Source: JABDBL01 sp963845445 (GTDB lineage Bacteria; Cyanobacteriota; Vampirovibrionia; Obscuribacterales; Obscuribacteraceae). Taken from it: a stretch of DNA of 64,000 bases. The notes beneath the pieces were generated by a model that had not been told where the DNA came from, did not search any database, and saw only the letters and a program-made list of their open reading frames with translations. Location: positions 372,001 to 436,000 of the forward strand of contig CAWJSE010000003.1 of assembly GCA_963845445.1 (NCBI GenBank), written 5' to 3'. A program made the position numbers and the translations under genes. Shown here piece after piece: positions 8,764 to 17,106 of this stretch (position 1 is its first letter; the number at the start of each line of letters is the position of its first letter).

Positions 8764-9505
8764 TGAATAGAATTGTTCAAGCAGAATTTTTTATATTGCT
8801 CTTGCTCTTATCTTTTTTGAATTTTCCCTGTATTGAGACAACAGCTCAAACAATCAACCTAAAGCACGATGGATAATGTTTCAACAGATCAACATGTCGT
8901 CAGAGAGGTGGAAGGTTGGACTGTAAAGATAAATCGACACCTACTAACGGATCAGGCTCAGCTAGGCTCACGCGCAATTAATCTTCTAAGGAGCAAGTTA
9001 ATTGAAATCCAACAACAGGTTCCCGTACCAGCTTGCAAGAAGTTGAAGACAATTCCAATCTGGCTGGGTGTTGGTGAGGGTCACAGCCCCGTGTATGGAA
9101 TATCATCCTGGGCGTGACTTCCTCATTCTACGAGACTATAATCCTGATAAAGCAAAATCAGTTGAAATCGGAAATGTTAGCGTTTTCCTCCAGTGGTCGC
9201 GGGAACAGCCTTCTATGATTTTGCATGAGCTTTCACATGGTTATCTCGACCAATACTTAGCAAATATGTATGCCGAATGCAAAACTATTTATCACAAAGC
9301 TCTTCGGAGTGGGCGTTATGATTTGGTTCCACGTAATAATGGACGAAAGGAGCGTGCTTATGCCATGACGAATGAACAAGAATATTTTGCTGAAAGCACC
9401 GAAGCATTTTTTGGCATTAACGACTTTTATCCGTTCAATCGAAAAGAATTAGTAGAATTTGATCCCGACATGTATAGATTCCTTCAGAAAGCATGGGGAA
9501 TTTGA
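8763..9505 (+). pseudogene. Secreted HExxH metallopeptidase-like protein, two frameshifts
   Basis: Three consecutive frames encode one protein. ATG 8763 gives a signal peptide (FFILLLLLSFLNF, then TTAQ) that stops at 8868; a second frame (8869-9117) encodes the middle; a third (to 9505) encodes the end. Net length fits two single-base insertions, near 8865 and between about 9070 and 9110. The last part has the zinc motif HELSHGY and, about 60 residues on, a glutamate in EQEYFAESTEAFFG. That is the gluzincin pattern, and the NDFYPFNRKEL ... DP ending is one I associate with a family of secreted putative metallopeptidases, often from Planctomycetes. It would act outside the cytoplasm. With two indels it is probably inactive unless they are assembly errors. 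Confidence 0.6.
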
Positions 9506-9618
9506 CCAAATTGGAACGGGCATGAACTTTGAGTTATTGAACTTGTCACGAAATAAAGTGGAAAGCCGTCCTCATCCGTGAACATGCCATATACAAGCTG
9601 GCGCTTGCCTCTCTTCTT

Positions 9619-9640
9619 GTCACGAGAATGTATTCGTGAC
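9619..9640. promoter_or_regulatory. Inverted repeat upstream of 9771 gene
   Basis: GTCACGA (9619-9625) and TCGTGAC (9634-9640) form a perfect 7-bp inverted repeat with an 8-nt centre; a third TGTCACGA occurs near 9544. It has no T run, so an operator is more likely than a terminator. Confidence 0.3.
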
Positions 9641-9770
9641 TACATTGTTGGCTAATTCACTTATACAGTGCACATATTAAACATAGAAATACAATGCAAC
9701 TGCCCATAAATAAGTATATTGTGTGGCATAAGATAACTAAGTCGGTAATTATTCGGAACAGTGGACACTG

Positions 9771-11735
9771 GTGAATATTTTAAAAGCTTTATTGTTTAAT
9801 TTAATCGCAACCACATTTGCATTATTAACATTGGTTTTTAATAGTCAGCAGGCTTTGTCCGGTGATGGCAAACGTCTGTCTTTGAATTTCTCTGAAGGGA
9901 AGGTTTCGCAAGCCGTAATTTTAGCTGGATCATTCGATTTACATCGTCGTTATCGATCGATGGAAGGACCGTACATTTCCTTTAATTTTCGACCAGGCGA
10001 CATTGTATCCGCAAAACAAATAATTCTCCCTGAAAGCATGGTTACTTTTGTGGAAGGGGGCAAGCCTGCACCTATGATGAATTCAGCTGTGAATCAGCCA
10101 ACCAACTCTGATGCGCAAGGATTGATAGACACAAGTAAGCAGCCCAGGACACTCCTATGGCTTAAGGGGATTAAGCTGGAGGTACTAGATGAAAACGATG
10201 ATGTTATGCCGACGGCAGAATTCATTTGCCATTGGAATCTAGATGTGAACATTAATTTTCGCAATCAGATTTTTCCTGGTGTAGAGAAATGTGCAACTAC
10301 CCGTTTAGTCACGCTAACCCAGGGACAAACCGAAATTGCTTTTCCGGATGGCTATGGTGTGCCGGTTGCCAGTGATGAACCTTGGAGTGTCGTATTTCAA
10401 GCCGCTAATAGAACGACAGATAAACAACGCTATGTTAAGCACCGTTGCACGTTCTATTTTGTTAAGGACTCAGACTTGGTGTATCCCATGACGGCCCTGA
10501 GCTGGCAGGCACCATGGGTTTACGTAATTATAGATAAAAATTCTCCAGAAACGGCTATTGCCGAAAAAACCAATTGTCCTTCCTGCTTTGGACCTTCACT
10601 TGGAGTGAATGCTCCAAATAATACCTCTAATGGTATCTTTACCGATGGAAAAGGACGCGTCTTAAGCGGGCACTGGGTTATTCCACCAGGTACGCATACC
10701 TACAGAGCAACGATCAATAATGAGATGGAACCAGGTTTTAACCTTAGTCCACATATAGTTCATGCCGTCTGGAGTCATGTTCATCCTCTATGTAGCAATC
10801 TCAGTCTCTATAAATATGAAGCGAATTCACGCAAAAAAGTTTTCAGCGTATCAGCAAAAACCAAGACTACCCACGGACTAGAAATCGAGCATATAGACTA
10901 TATCAGTTCAAAAAAAGGCTTCGTGATGCCGGATAAAAACCATTACGAGTTGGAAGTAACTTATAAAAATACCACTAAATTACCGCAAGATTCGATGGCC
11001 ACAGCAGGTATATTTTTTGAAGATCCGACATTCGCTAGGCCGGATTGGGTACTGCACGCAAAGGATGGCTATGCTTGCAGCATGACCACGTCCTGTGCAG
11101 CAAGTGGAAATGTCGATAGTATTAATTCTGTCAATGATAATGTTGTCCCCAAAGATGTACAAGCTCTTCCCATCTTCGATAATGCTAAAGATGGACCGCT
11201 TTTGACAGAAACTAAAACTATTAAATTGGCCACTAATGCTGGTCCGTTGACTCTCCGCATTGAACCTGCTTTGGCCCCAATGACAGCAACTCACATGTAT
11301 CGCTTGCTTTCTACCAATACATTTATGGGCACGCGTATATTTAGACTTGATCCTGATTACCTTTTGCAAATTGCAAATGCCGAAGACAAAGCAAATGGAC
11401 AGCCTCTATTGTCACAGGAATCAAAGAGTTTACTCAGGCGATTGCCTTTAGAAGTTTCGTATCAGTCCCATGCCAATCATAAAAAATATGTTCTTAGTAT
11501 GGCTCGTTATCCTACCGTGTTGGACAGTGCTACAAGTTCATTTTTTATCCTACTTAAGGACTCACCTCATCTGGATCATCAATTCACTGTCTTTGGAAGA
11601 GTTGAAGAAGATGCGGCTAGTTTAGAAACTTTGGCTGAGATTGAAAAAAGCTGGGCTCCCAATAAATTCTGGATCACGGGCATCACTGTGATGCCTAATA
11701 TAGCAAACCTAAATGAGGTATCAACAAATAATTAA
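9771..11735 (+). CDS. Secreted protein with possible copper-monooxygenase-like core and C-terminal cyclophilin-like domain
   Basis: 654 residues from a GTG start. Residues 1-30 form a signal peptide. Residues about 485-640 are a divergent cyclophilin-type prolyl isomerase domain: GTRIFRLDPDYLLQ matches the Arg...Gln catalytic stretch, SFFI the Phe strand and LDHQFTVFGRV the last conserved motif with its His. Residues 40-430 contain conserved-looking histidines (CHWNLDVN near 153, HWVIPPGTHTY 301-311, HAVWSHVHPLC 331-341) and a C-terminal strand with a Met near 409. This is reminiscent of the two-copper peptidylglycine monooxygenase fold, but I cannot prove it. The protein is extracytoplasmic. 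It has no close operon partner, and the GTG start has only a weak ribosome site. Confidence 0.55.
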   Translation: MNILKALLFNLIATTFALLTLVFNSQQALSGDGKRLSLNFSEGKVSQAVILAGSFDLHRRYRSMEGPYISFNFRPGDIVSAKQIILPESMVTFVEGGKPAPMMNSAVNQPTNSDAQGLIDTSKQPRTLLWLKGIKLEVLDENDDVMPTAEFICHWNLDVNINFRNQIFPGVEKCATTRLVTLTQGQTEIAFPDGYGVPVASDEPWSVVFQAANRTTDKQRYVKHRCTFYFVKDSDLVYPMTALSWQAPWVYVIIDKNSPETAIAEKTNCPSCFGPSLGVNAPNNTSNGIFTDGKGRVLSGHWVIPPGTHTYRATINNEMEPGFNLSPHIVHAVWSHVHPLCSNLSLYKYEANSRKKVFSVSAKTKTTHGLEIEHIDYISSKKGFVMPDKNHYELEVTYKNTTKLPQDSMATAGIFFEDPTFARPDWVLHAKDGYACSMTTSCAASGNVDSINSVNDNVVPKDVQALPIFDNAKDGPLLTETKTIKLATNAGPLTLRIEPALAPMTATHMYRLLSTNTFMGTRIFRLDPDYLLQIANAEDKANGQPLLSQESKSLLRRLPLEVSYQSHANHKKYVLSMARYPTVLDSATSSFFILLKDSPHLDHQFTVFGRVEEDAASLETLAEIEKSWAPNKFWITGITVMPNIANLNEVSTNN

Positions 11736-11809
11736 ATTGTGTTTTACACTAAGCTATTAGCGGACATAATTTTATGACTACTTCGTTAAAATGAACCCGA
11801 AATTTGATT

Positions 11810-13699
11810 TTATATATCCATGGGTAGGTTTTTTATTTTGCAGTGCTCAACCAAGAGGCTGAGAAATAGCTTACCAAAGTCACGGAGCTTAGCATCACCT
11901 ATGCCATAAATTCCGCGCATCTTTAGCAAACTGGAAGGTCTATTTCTGGCTAATTCGCGCAAAGTAGCATCGGCAAATATAATATAGGGGGGCACTTGCC
12001 GTTCGTGAGCTAATTCTTTTCGCAAAGCGCGCAGCTCTTCAAACAATTCACGATCGACACCATTCCAAGATTCAGAATCAGTTTTAGACTTCTTATTCTG
12101 CTCACCTTTTACCGGTCTTAAAGGTTGGAGTAATCGCACACTGCGCTCTTTACGCATTACCTGCCAAGATGCGTCATTAAGCCGCAAAATAGGAATAGTT
12201 TTACCAGGTTCAATTTCCAATTCTTCTTGTTGCAATACGTCTTGACTGATCAATTGATAGGTCCAATCACGTAAGTCGGCGGCACTTTGCTCTTTTAGCA
12301 GACCGTAAGTACTCAGCTGGTCATGATTTCTACTACGGACACTTTGAGTATTTTCACCACGCAGAACGGCAACGATATAACCAACACCATATCGTTCTTT
12401 AACTCTAGCAACGCAAGAAAGAATTTTTTGCGCGACTATGTCAGCTTGAGGAACGGCTACTGTATAACCTAAACAAATATCGCAGGCATTACATGAGGCA
12501 GCAGCATAGTCTTGTCCAAAATAACGCACCAGCAATCCGTGTCTGCAGGTAGCCGCTCGACAATAGTTATCCATGTCTTTTAATTGACGCAAAGAGCTAG
12601 AGGCAAAATCTGGACCAACATTCGCTTCACCAGCAGATTTATCGATTATCGATTTCCAAGTAAAAAAATCAGCACCAGAATACAGAAGAACGCATTCGGC
12701 TTCTAGTCCATCTCTACCAGCTCTGCCAGTTTCTTGTTGATAATGCTCCAAAGATTTTGGCAACGCAGCGTGCACTACATATCTTACGTTAGAACGATCG
12801 ATACCCATACCAAATGCCACCGTAGCCACCACCACGTCACACTTTTCAAGAATGAAAGCCTCTTGTGTCTCGGTCCGCTGTTGTGCGGACAAACCAGCAT
12901 GATAAGGCATTGCATTGACACCGAGACGGGAAAGTTTTATAGCCAGATCATCGACATCTGAACGTCTAAGACAATAAATTATTCCTCCTTCTCCACGATG
13001 CCGTTCGATTATTTCCATTATTTGCTTGCTTAAGTCTCTGCGGGAAACAACCAAGAAAGTAAGATTGGGCCGATCAGCGTTACCAATAAGCACTTCGGGA
13101 TTGCGCAGACCAAGTTGTCTAACAATATCCTGGCGAACATGTTCAGTAGCTGTAGCAGTATAAGCATGAATGGATGCCTGAGGAAACATTTCTTTGAGTT
13201 GGCTCAGTTGTCTATATTCAGGTCGAAAGTCATGTCCCCAATGACTGATGCAATGCGCCTCATCAATGGCGAATGTGCGAACATCAATCTCTTGAAGTAA
13301 TTGACAAAGATCTGTCTGCATTAAACGTTCAGGAGAAACAAACAACAATCGCACTAAGCCCTGTTTTATTTCTTTTACATATTCAGAACGCTGTGCCGAG
13401 GTTTGCGAACTGTCAAGCTGAATTGCTTTAATGCCGCAAGCTTGCAAACTGTCCACCTGGTCTTTCATAAGCGAGATCAACGGAGAAATGACCACAGTGG
13501 TATCGTTTCGCAACACTGCCGGAGCCTGATAACAAAGTGATTTACCTCCACCAGTAGGCATAACAACTAGTGAATCACGCCCAGAAAGCACAGACCTTAT
13601 GGCAGGCTCCTGAAGCGTTCTCAGTTTATCAATTCCCCAATAATGCAGAACCACGGATCGCAATTCCGCTAGATCTAAAGACAAGACCTCTGTAGTCAA
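11810..13699 (-). CDS. recQ: ATP-dependent DNA helicase RecQ
   Basis: 629 residues, normal for RecQ. Superfamily-2 helicase motifs are all present: Walker A MPTGGGKS (47-54), DEAH box (146-149), SPLISLMKDQV and the QETGRAGRDG motif VI. They are followed by the zinc-binding cysteines of the RQC domain (YCRAATCRH ... SCNACDIC, about 385-412), a winged helix, and a C-terminal HRDC domain (about 550-615, VPPYIIFADATLRELA). RecQ unwinds DNA 3' to 5' and serves RecF-pathway recombination and replication-fork repair. It is a stand-alone gene, convergent with the 9771-11735 gene. Nothing odd is seen. Confidence 0.97.
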   Translation of the reverse strand: MTTEVLSLDLAELRSVVLHYWGIDKLRTLQEPAIRSVLSGRDSLVVMPTGGGKSLCYQAPAVLRNDTTVVISPLISLMKDQVDSLQACGIKAIQLDSSQTSAQRSEYVKEIKQGLVRLLFVSPERLMQTDLCQLLQEIDVRTFAIDEAHCISHWGHDFRPEYRQLSQLKEMFPQASIHAYTATATEHVRQDIVRQLGLRNPEVLIGNADRPNLTFLVVSRRDLSKQIMEIIERHRGEGGIIYCLRRSDVDDLAIKLSRLGVNAMPYHAGLSAQQRTETQEAFILEKCDVVVATVAFGMGIDRSNVRYVVHAALPKSLEHYQQETGRAGRDGLEAECVLLYSGADFFTWKSIIDKSAGEANVGPDFASSSLRQLKDMDNYCRAATCRHGLLVRYFGQDYAAASCNACDICLGYTVAVPQADIVAQKILSCVARVKERYGVGYIVAVLRGENTQSVRSRNHDQLSTYGLLKEQSAADLRDWTYQLISQDVLQQEELEIEPGKTIPILRLNDASWQVMRKERSVRLLQPLRPVKGEQNKKSKTDSESWNGVDRELFEELRALRKELAHERQVPPYIIFADATLRELARNRPSSLLKMRGIYGIGDAKLRDFGKLFLSLLVEHCKIKNLPMDI

Positions 13700-13803
13700 T
13701 TAAACTCCCTTCAGATGCTACATCAGTATTTTGGCACAGCAACTAAAGTATATTACTGTCTTTTCTGTTACAAGGGCGTGACTGAATTTTTAATATATTG
13801 CCT

Positions 13804-14305
13804 TTATACAGCTTGAACCAGCTCCCTGATTCCCTTAGCGACAGCGGATATTTGTCGTACATTATTCACTTTCAGCATTTGGGTCCAAAGAGGTTTAAAG
13901 CCGATTTCTTGATAAAGTTCTTTGGCCTTGCGATTATGCTCAGACACCACTAATGAGAAAGCAACCGAATTAGAATAAGTAGTTTCTAGCCAAGAAAAGA
14001 ACATCTTGCCTATGCCCTTCCCTCTATAGTCCTCATCAATGACAATTTCGTCAATCGAGAGAATGTCACTACCAAATTCATTGCTCCAAGCCCAAACGAG
14101 CACTGAGTAACCAATCACTTTAGATTGGCTTTCGATTACAACAACTTTCCCTTTGCTAGGGAAAGCGCATGAATTCGTTATGTGTGCGACCTATGTTTGG
14201 CCTGAAACCATCTTCAGGTGGATAAGTATCGAACAAATCGTCTACTAATCGTTGCACATCAGTTATATCACTCAATGCACATGAGCGAAATTGAATATCG
14301 AGCAT
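13804..14305 (-). pseudogene. GNAT-family N-acetyltransferase, frameshifted
   Basis: From ATG 14305 the frame encodes a typical GNAT start (LDIQFRSCALSDI) and stops at a TAG after FMRFP. One base on, the other frame continues without a break as PSKGKVVVIESQSKVIGYSVL and runs through the acetyl-CoA motif DEDYRGKGIGKMFFSWLE and the ELYQEIGFKP end, to 13804. The length, 502 nt, is three times 167 plus one, so one extra base lies in TTTCCC near 14157. The family transfers acetyl groups from acetyl-CoA to amines; the substrate here is unknown. The lesion could be a homopolymer sequencing error. A GTG inside (14118) could start only the C-terminal 104 residues, which keep the CoA-binding motif. Confidence 0.75.
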
Positions 14306-14686
14306 AAAATACATTCCTCACAGTATTTAAGACTTCTTGACAAAGAAGCTTATTTGCCAGCTATAAAACCCAATAGGCAAGCCTGCAAAGAACTGCTAAT
14401 AATCTTGAGAATGGGACCTGAACCTGAGGTCTGTCTGTTTCATATGTTGAAATTCAAGCATATAGAATGAAACTCCAATCGCTTTTGGTTCATTATCTCA
14501 CAGCCCGGTTGTCAGGCACTCTCAAAACGGAATTAATTCTCGATCCTAATAGCAGAAAATCAGAATAAACAAGAAAAGCTTGATTAAATTATTTTGGCAG
14601 TGGGTAATCAATTACTGAGTACGTTTTTTGGGCGCACAGAATACATTACTAGTCTTATCCATTCTATATAGATACCGGAGTTTGGC
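14306..14686. other. Intergenic region, no gene seen
   Basis: 380 bp between the acetyltransferase and the M48 protease genes, AT-rich, with stops in all frames. It must contain the promoter of the plus-strand gene (ribosome site CGGAG before ATG 14687) but I cannot fix the boxes. Confidence 0.4.
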
Positions 14687-16003
14687 ATGTCAGTTCAAAT
14701 CTCTCAATGGCAAGAGCAAATTGCTTTAGCAAATAAGTCCCTGTCCGTGGGTGACTTTATAAACGCAGAACATTGCCTGCAGAAAGCTCTTAATTCTGCC
14801 AATTCTACATCCGCCCCTGCTGAGGCATTAGCTAACATCTATGGCACCTATGGCGTTTGTTACGAGCAACAAAATAAATTAGTTGAAGCAACCCAAGCAT
14901 ACAGTTATGTCCTTTCTGTTTGCCAGAGCTATGGCAAGTCTTATCCTAAACAGGAGCTCTATGCGCTTAAGGCTTTGGGAAGAACAAACTATAAAATAGG
15001 CGATCTTGCAGAAGCTAAAAAAGCTTTTAATCAAGCCCTCACTCTCATGCAAACCGAATTAGGAAAGGACAATGCCGAAACACTAGAATTTGCCATGGAA
15101 ATAGAAAAGATTTTTCCATCAGACAATGAATCAGCATCGGCCAGTTCTAAGCCCAGTAAATCCGATGCTTCCCAAGCAAATATTCTTAAGCCATCGAAGA
15201 CAAAAATGGCCGATCGTTCAATTGACATTAACGAATTGGTGCATCATCGCGAAAAAATTTATACGGCCATTTCTACTGTCGTTGCCGTCATAGTCTATGG
15301 AATTAGTATATTGTGTGTGATCGGTATCCCCATTGGTATTCTTGGTTTTTTAGCTGGTTTTGTTTTTCATGGCACAGCTCTAGGACATATAAGGGGGTCT
15401 GGTATCAAGATTTCAAAGGAACAATTTCCAGAAATCTATAACATGCTCGAACAATACTCTCAAGCTTTAAATATGCCGCTGCCTGCTACATATATTTTGA
15501 ATGGGCACGGGATGCTCAATGCATTTGCAACTAAGTTGCATCGTCATGACATAGTAGTAATTTATTCAGAAGTGCTGGAACTGGCTTATAGCTTCGGTGA
15601 AGCAGAATTAGCTTTTGTTCTTTGTCACGAATTGGGCCATGTTAAATTGGGCCATGTTAAACGTCATTGGATTGATCTTCCGGCTCATTGTATTCCCTTC
15701 TTCGGCAATGCACTGTCGCGAGCGCGCGAATATAGCTGTGATCGTATTGCTCAAGCAGCGGTTCCCGATGGAGCCTTATTTGGATTGGTGGCATTATCAA
15801 CAGGAACAAAGCTTTTTAAGAAAGTGAATCTCGAAGCTCTCTACAAACAGCAAGACGAAGAATGGAATTTTTGGACCTGGTTTAGTGAAGTGATATCGAG
15901 TCATCCGAATTTAGTTAATCGCATAAGTGCACTGGGAATTCGCCATGCCTCTGCAGAACAGACAAATGCAAACAGCAGCAAATTATTATTTGGCAGGAGA
16001 TAA
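14687..16003 (+). CDS. TPR-domain M48 family zinc metalloprotease
   Basis: 438 residues. Residues about 1-130 form two to three tetratricopeptide-like repeats (ALANIYGTYGVCYEQQNKL; ALGRTNYKIGDLAEAKKAF), then a Ser/Lys linker, then one or two membrane helices (about 190-230), then an M48 peptidase domain with HELGH at 314-318 and the third ligand in AREYSCD (about 348). M48 enzymes (HtpX/Ste24 type) cleave membrane or misfolded proteins. Here the TPR part precedes the membrane segment and the peptidase follows it, so a cytoplasmic TPR could recruit substrates. A GGAG ribosome site supports the ATG. The next gene starts 4 bp downstream, so the two form an operon. Catalytic residues are intact. 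Confidence 0.85.
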   Translation: MSVQISQWQEQIALANKSLSVGDFINAEHCLQKALNSANSTSAPAEALANIYGTYGVCYEQQNKLVEATQAYSYVLSVCQSYGKSYPKQELYALKALGRTNYKIGDLAEAKKAFNQALTLMQTELGKDNAETLEFAMEIEKIFPSDNESASASSKPSKSDASQANILKPSKTKMADRSIDINELVHHREKIYTAISTVVAVIVYGISILCVIGIPIGILGFLAGFVFHGTALGHIRGSGIKISKEQFPEIYNMLEQYSQALNMPLPATYILNGHGMLNAFATKLHRHDIVVIYSEVLELAYSFGEAELAFVLCHELGHVKLGHVKRHWIDLPAHCIPFFGNALSRAREYSCDRIAQAAVPDGALFGLVALSTGTKLFKKVNLEALYKQQDEEWNFWTWFSEVISSHPNLVNRISALGIRHASAEQTNANSSKLLFGRR

Positions 16004-16007
16004 TTAA

Positions 16008-16427
16008 ATGAGTTGCGGAGCAAAACGACAATTTTATTTCGAAGCAAGTGCAATTTTTTTGTTTATGCTAAATTTCATGCTGTTTCAACAAGTGGCTTAT
16101 GCTGTACCGCCTGGACAGGCTATGAATGGGACCTCCCTTGATAACCTGGGTACGCCTTATATTATTTGTCAATCAAATGATGAAAATATGAATGCGAATA
16201 TTCAGGAAACGTCAAGCGAGGAAACAGCTGCGGCTTACGCTCCAGTCAGAACTGAGCATAGAGCTGCACGCGGCGAGAAGGGAGCAGAAGCAGCGGCTAT
16301 GGCCTTTGTTCTGATGTTCTACCCCACCATTATTTTGCTCTATATATTCGGAGCACCGTTTATTTGTGCATGCGTCTATATTATAACGAAGGTTTTGCGG
16401 GGTGGACGTAGACCAGCTATAGGCTAA
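16008..16427 (+). CDS. Small membrane protein of unknown function
   Basis: 139 residues. A hydrophobic N-terminal segment (about 12-32, AIFLFMLNFMLFQQVAYA) works as a signal peptide or anchor; a polar, Ala/Glu-rich middle follows; a second hydrophobic helix (about 100-127, FVLMFYPTIILLYIFGAPFI) precedes a basic tail (RGGRRP). It starts 4 bp after the M48 protease gene, so the two are almost certainly co-expressed and it may be an accessory or substrate of the protease, which is inference from position only. I do not recognise the family. Confidence 0.55.
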   Translation: MSCGAKRQFYFEASAIFLFMLNFMLFQQVAYAVPPGQAMNGTSLDNLGTPYIICQSNDENMNANIQETSSEETAAAYAPVRTEHRAARGEKGAEAAAMAFVLMFYPTIILLYIFGAPFICACVYIITKVLRGGRRPAIG

Positions 16428-16471
16428 TTGTCTTAATTTCTCTGCTTTCAGACCGCCCTATTTTTATCTTT

Positions 16472-16861
16472 TTATTTTTTAGTGCTTTGGTCGATCTCAG
16501 ACTTAACTTTTTTAGCATTAGCGTCGACTATCTTTTTATCAGCATCAACTTGCCTGTCAATATCTTTCTTTTCTAGATCAGTTGTCTTGCCAACATCTTG
16601 TTTTGCTGCGTCCAGGGCATTCTTTTGTATATCTAATTGCTTCTTCTCTGCATCAATAACGACATCTGCTTCTTTCTTTTCTTGGTCTGTAGCAGTTTTT
16701 AATTCACCACCACGTTGTTCAATCAATTGCTTCTGCTCATCTTTTTGTTTATCTATATCGTGCTTTTCTTCGGAAATTTTTTGAGCTTCTTGACTGCAGG
16801 CCGCTAAAAAAACAATCAACCCACTCGTAGTTAGAATTTTTAGCAAATGACTCTTACTCAT
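16472..16861 (-). CDS. Small coiled-coil lipoprotein
   Basis: 129 residues. Residues 1-22 are a lipoprotein signal with lipobox LAAC (Cys22), so the mature protein is lipid-anchored. The rest is almost entirely charged coiled coil, with repeated K/D/Q-rich units such as EKKQLDIQKNA and EKKDIDRQVDADKK about 20-25 residues apart. Family not recognised; it resembles in general shape the alpha-helical envelope lipoproteins that act as spacers between membrane and wall. Monocistronic by position, facing the M48 operon tail to tail. Confidence 0.7.
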   Translation of the reverse strand: MSKSHLLKILTTSGLIVFLAACSQEAQKISEEKHDIDKQKDEQKQLIEQRGGELKTATDQEKKEADVVIDAEKKQLDIQKNALDAAKQDVGKTTDLEKKDIDRQVDADKKIVDANAKKVKSEIDQSTKK

Positions 16862-17106
16862 GTTTTTTCTCCAATGACTTTGATGTATCGCCTTGGTACT
16901 TGTTTATAACCGCAAAAAACGCAGACCGAATTATAGTTTGACTGGCCTAAGCGGTTATTAGTTACTATATAGTCTAATTCGCTGGAGTGTCCAAGGTCTA
17001 GATAATTTATTTTACTAATTGTTAGGCAATCAATAGTAATTTAAATTCACTTAAATAAAAAGGGGAGTGTCCATAACGAACTAGATACTCACCTCTCAGA
17101 TTCCGC

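Noticed and set aside
16482..16784. Plus-strand 100-codon ORF opposite the lipoprotein gene
   Set aside because: Reverse image of the Lys/Asp/Gln-rich coil; the minus frame has a lipobox.
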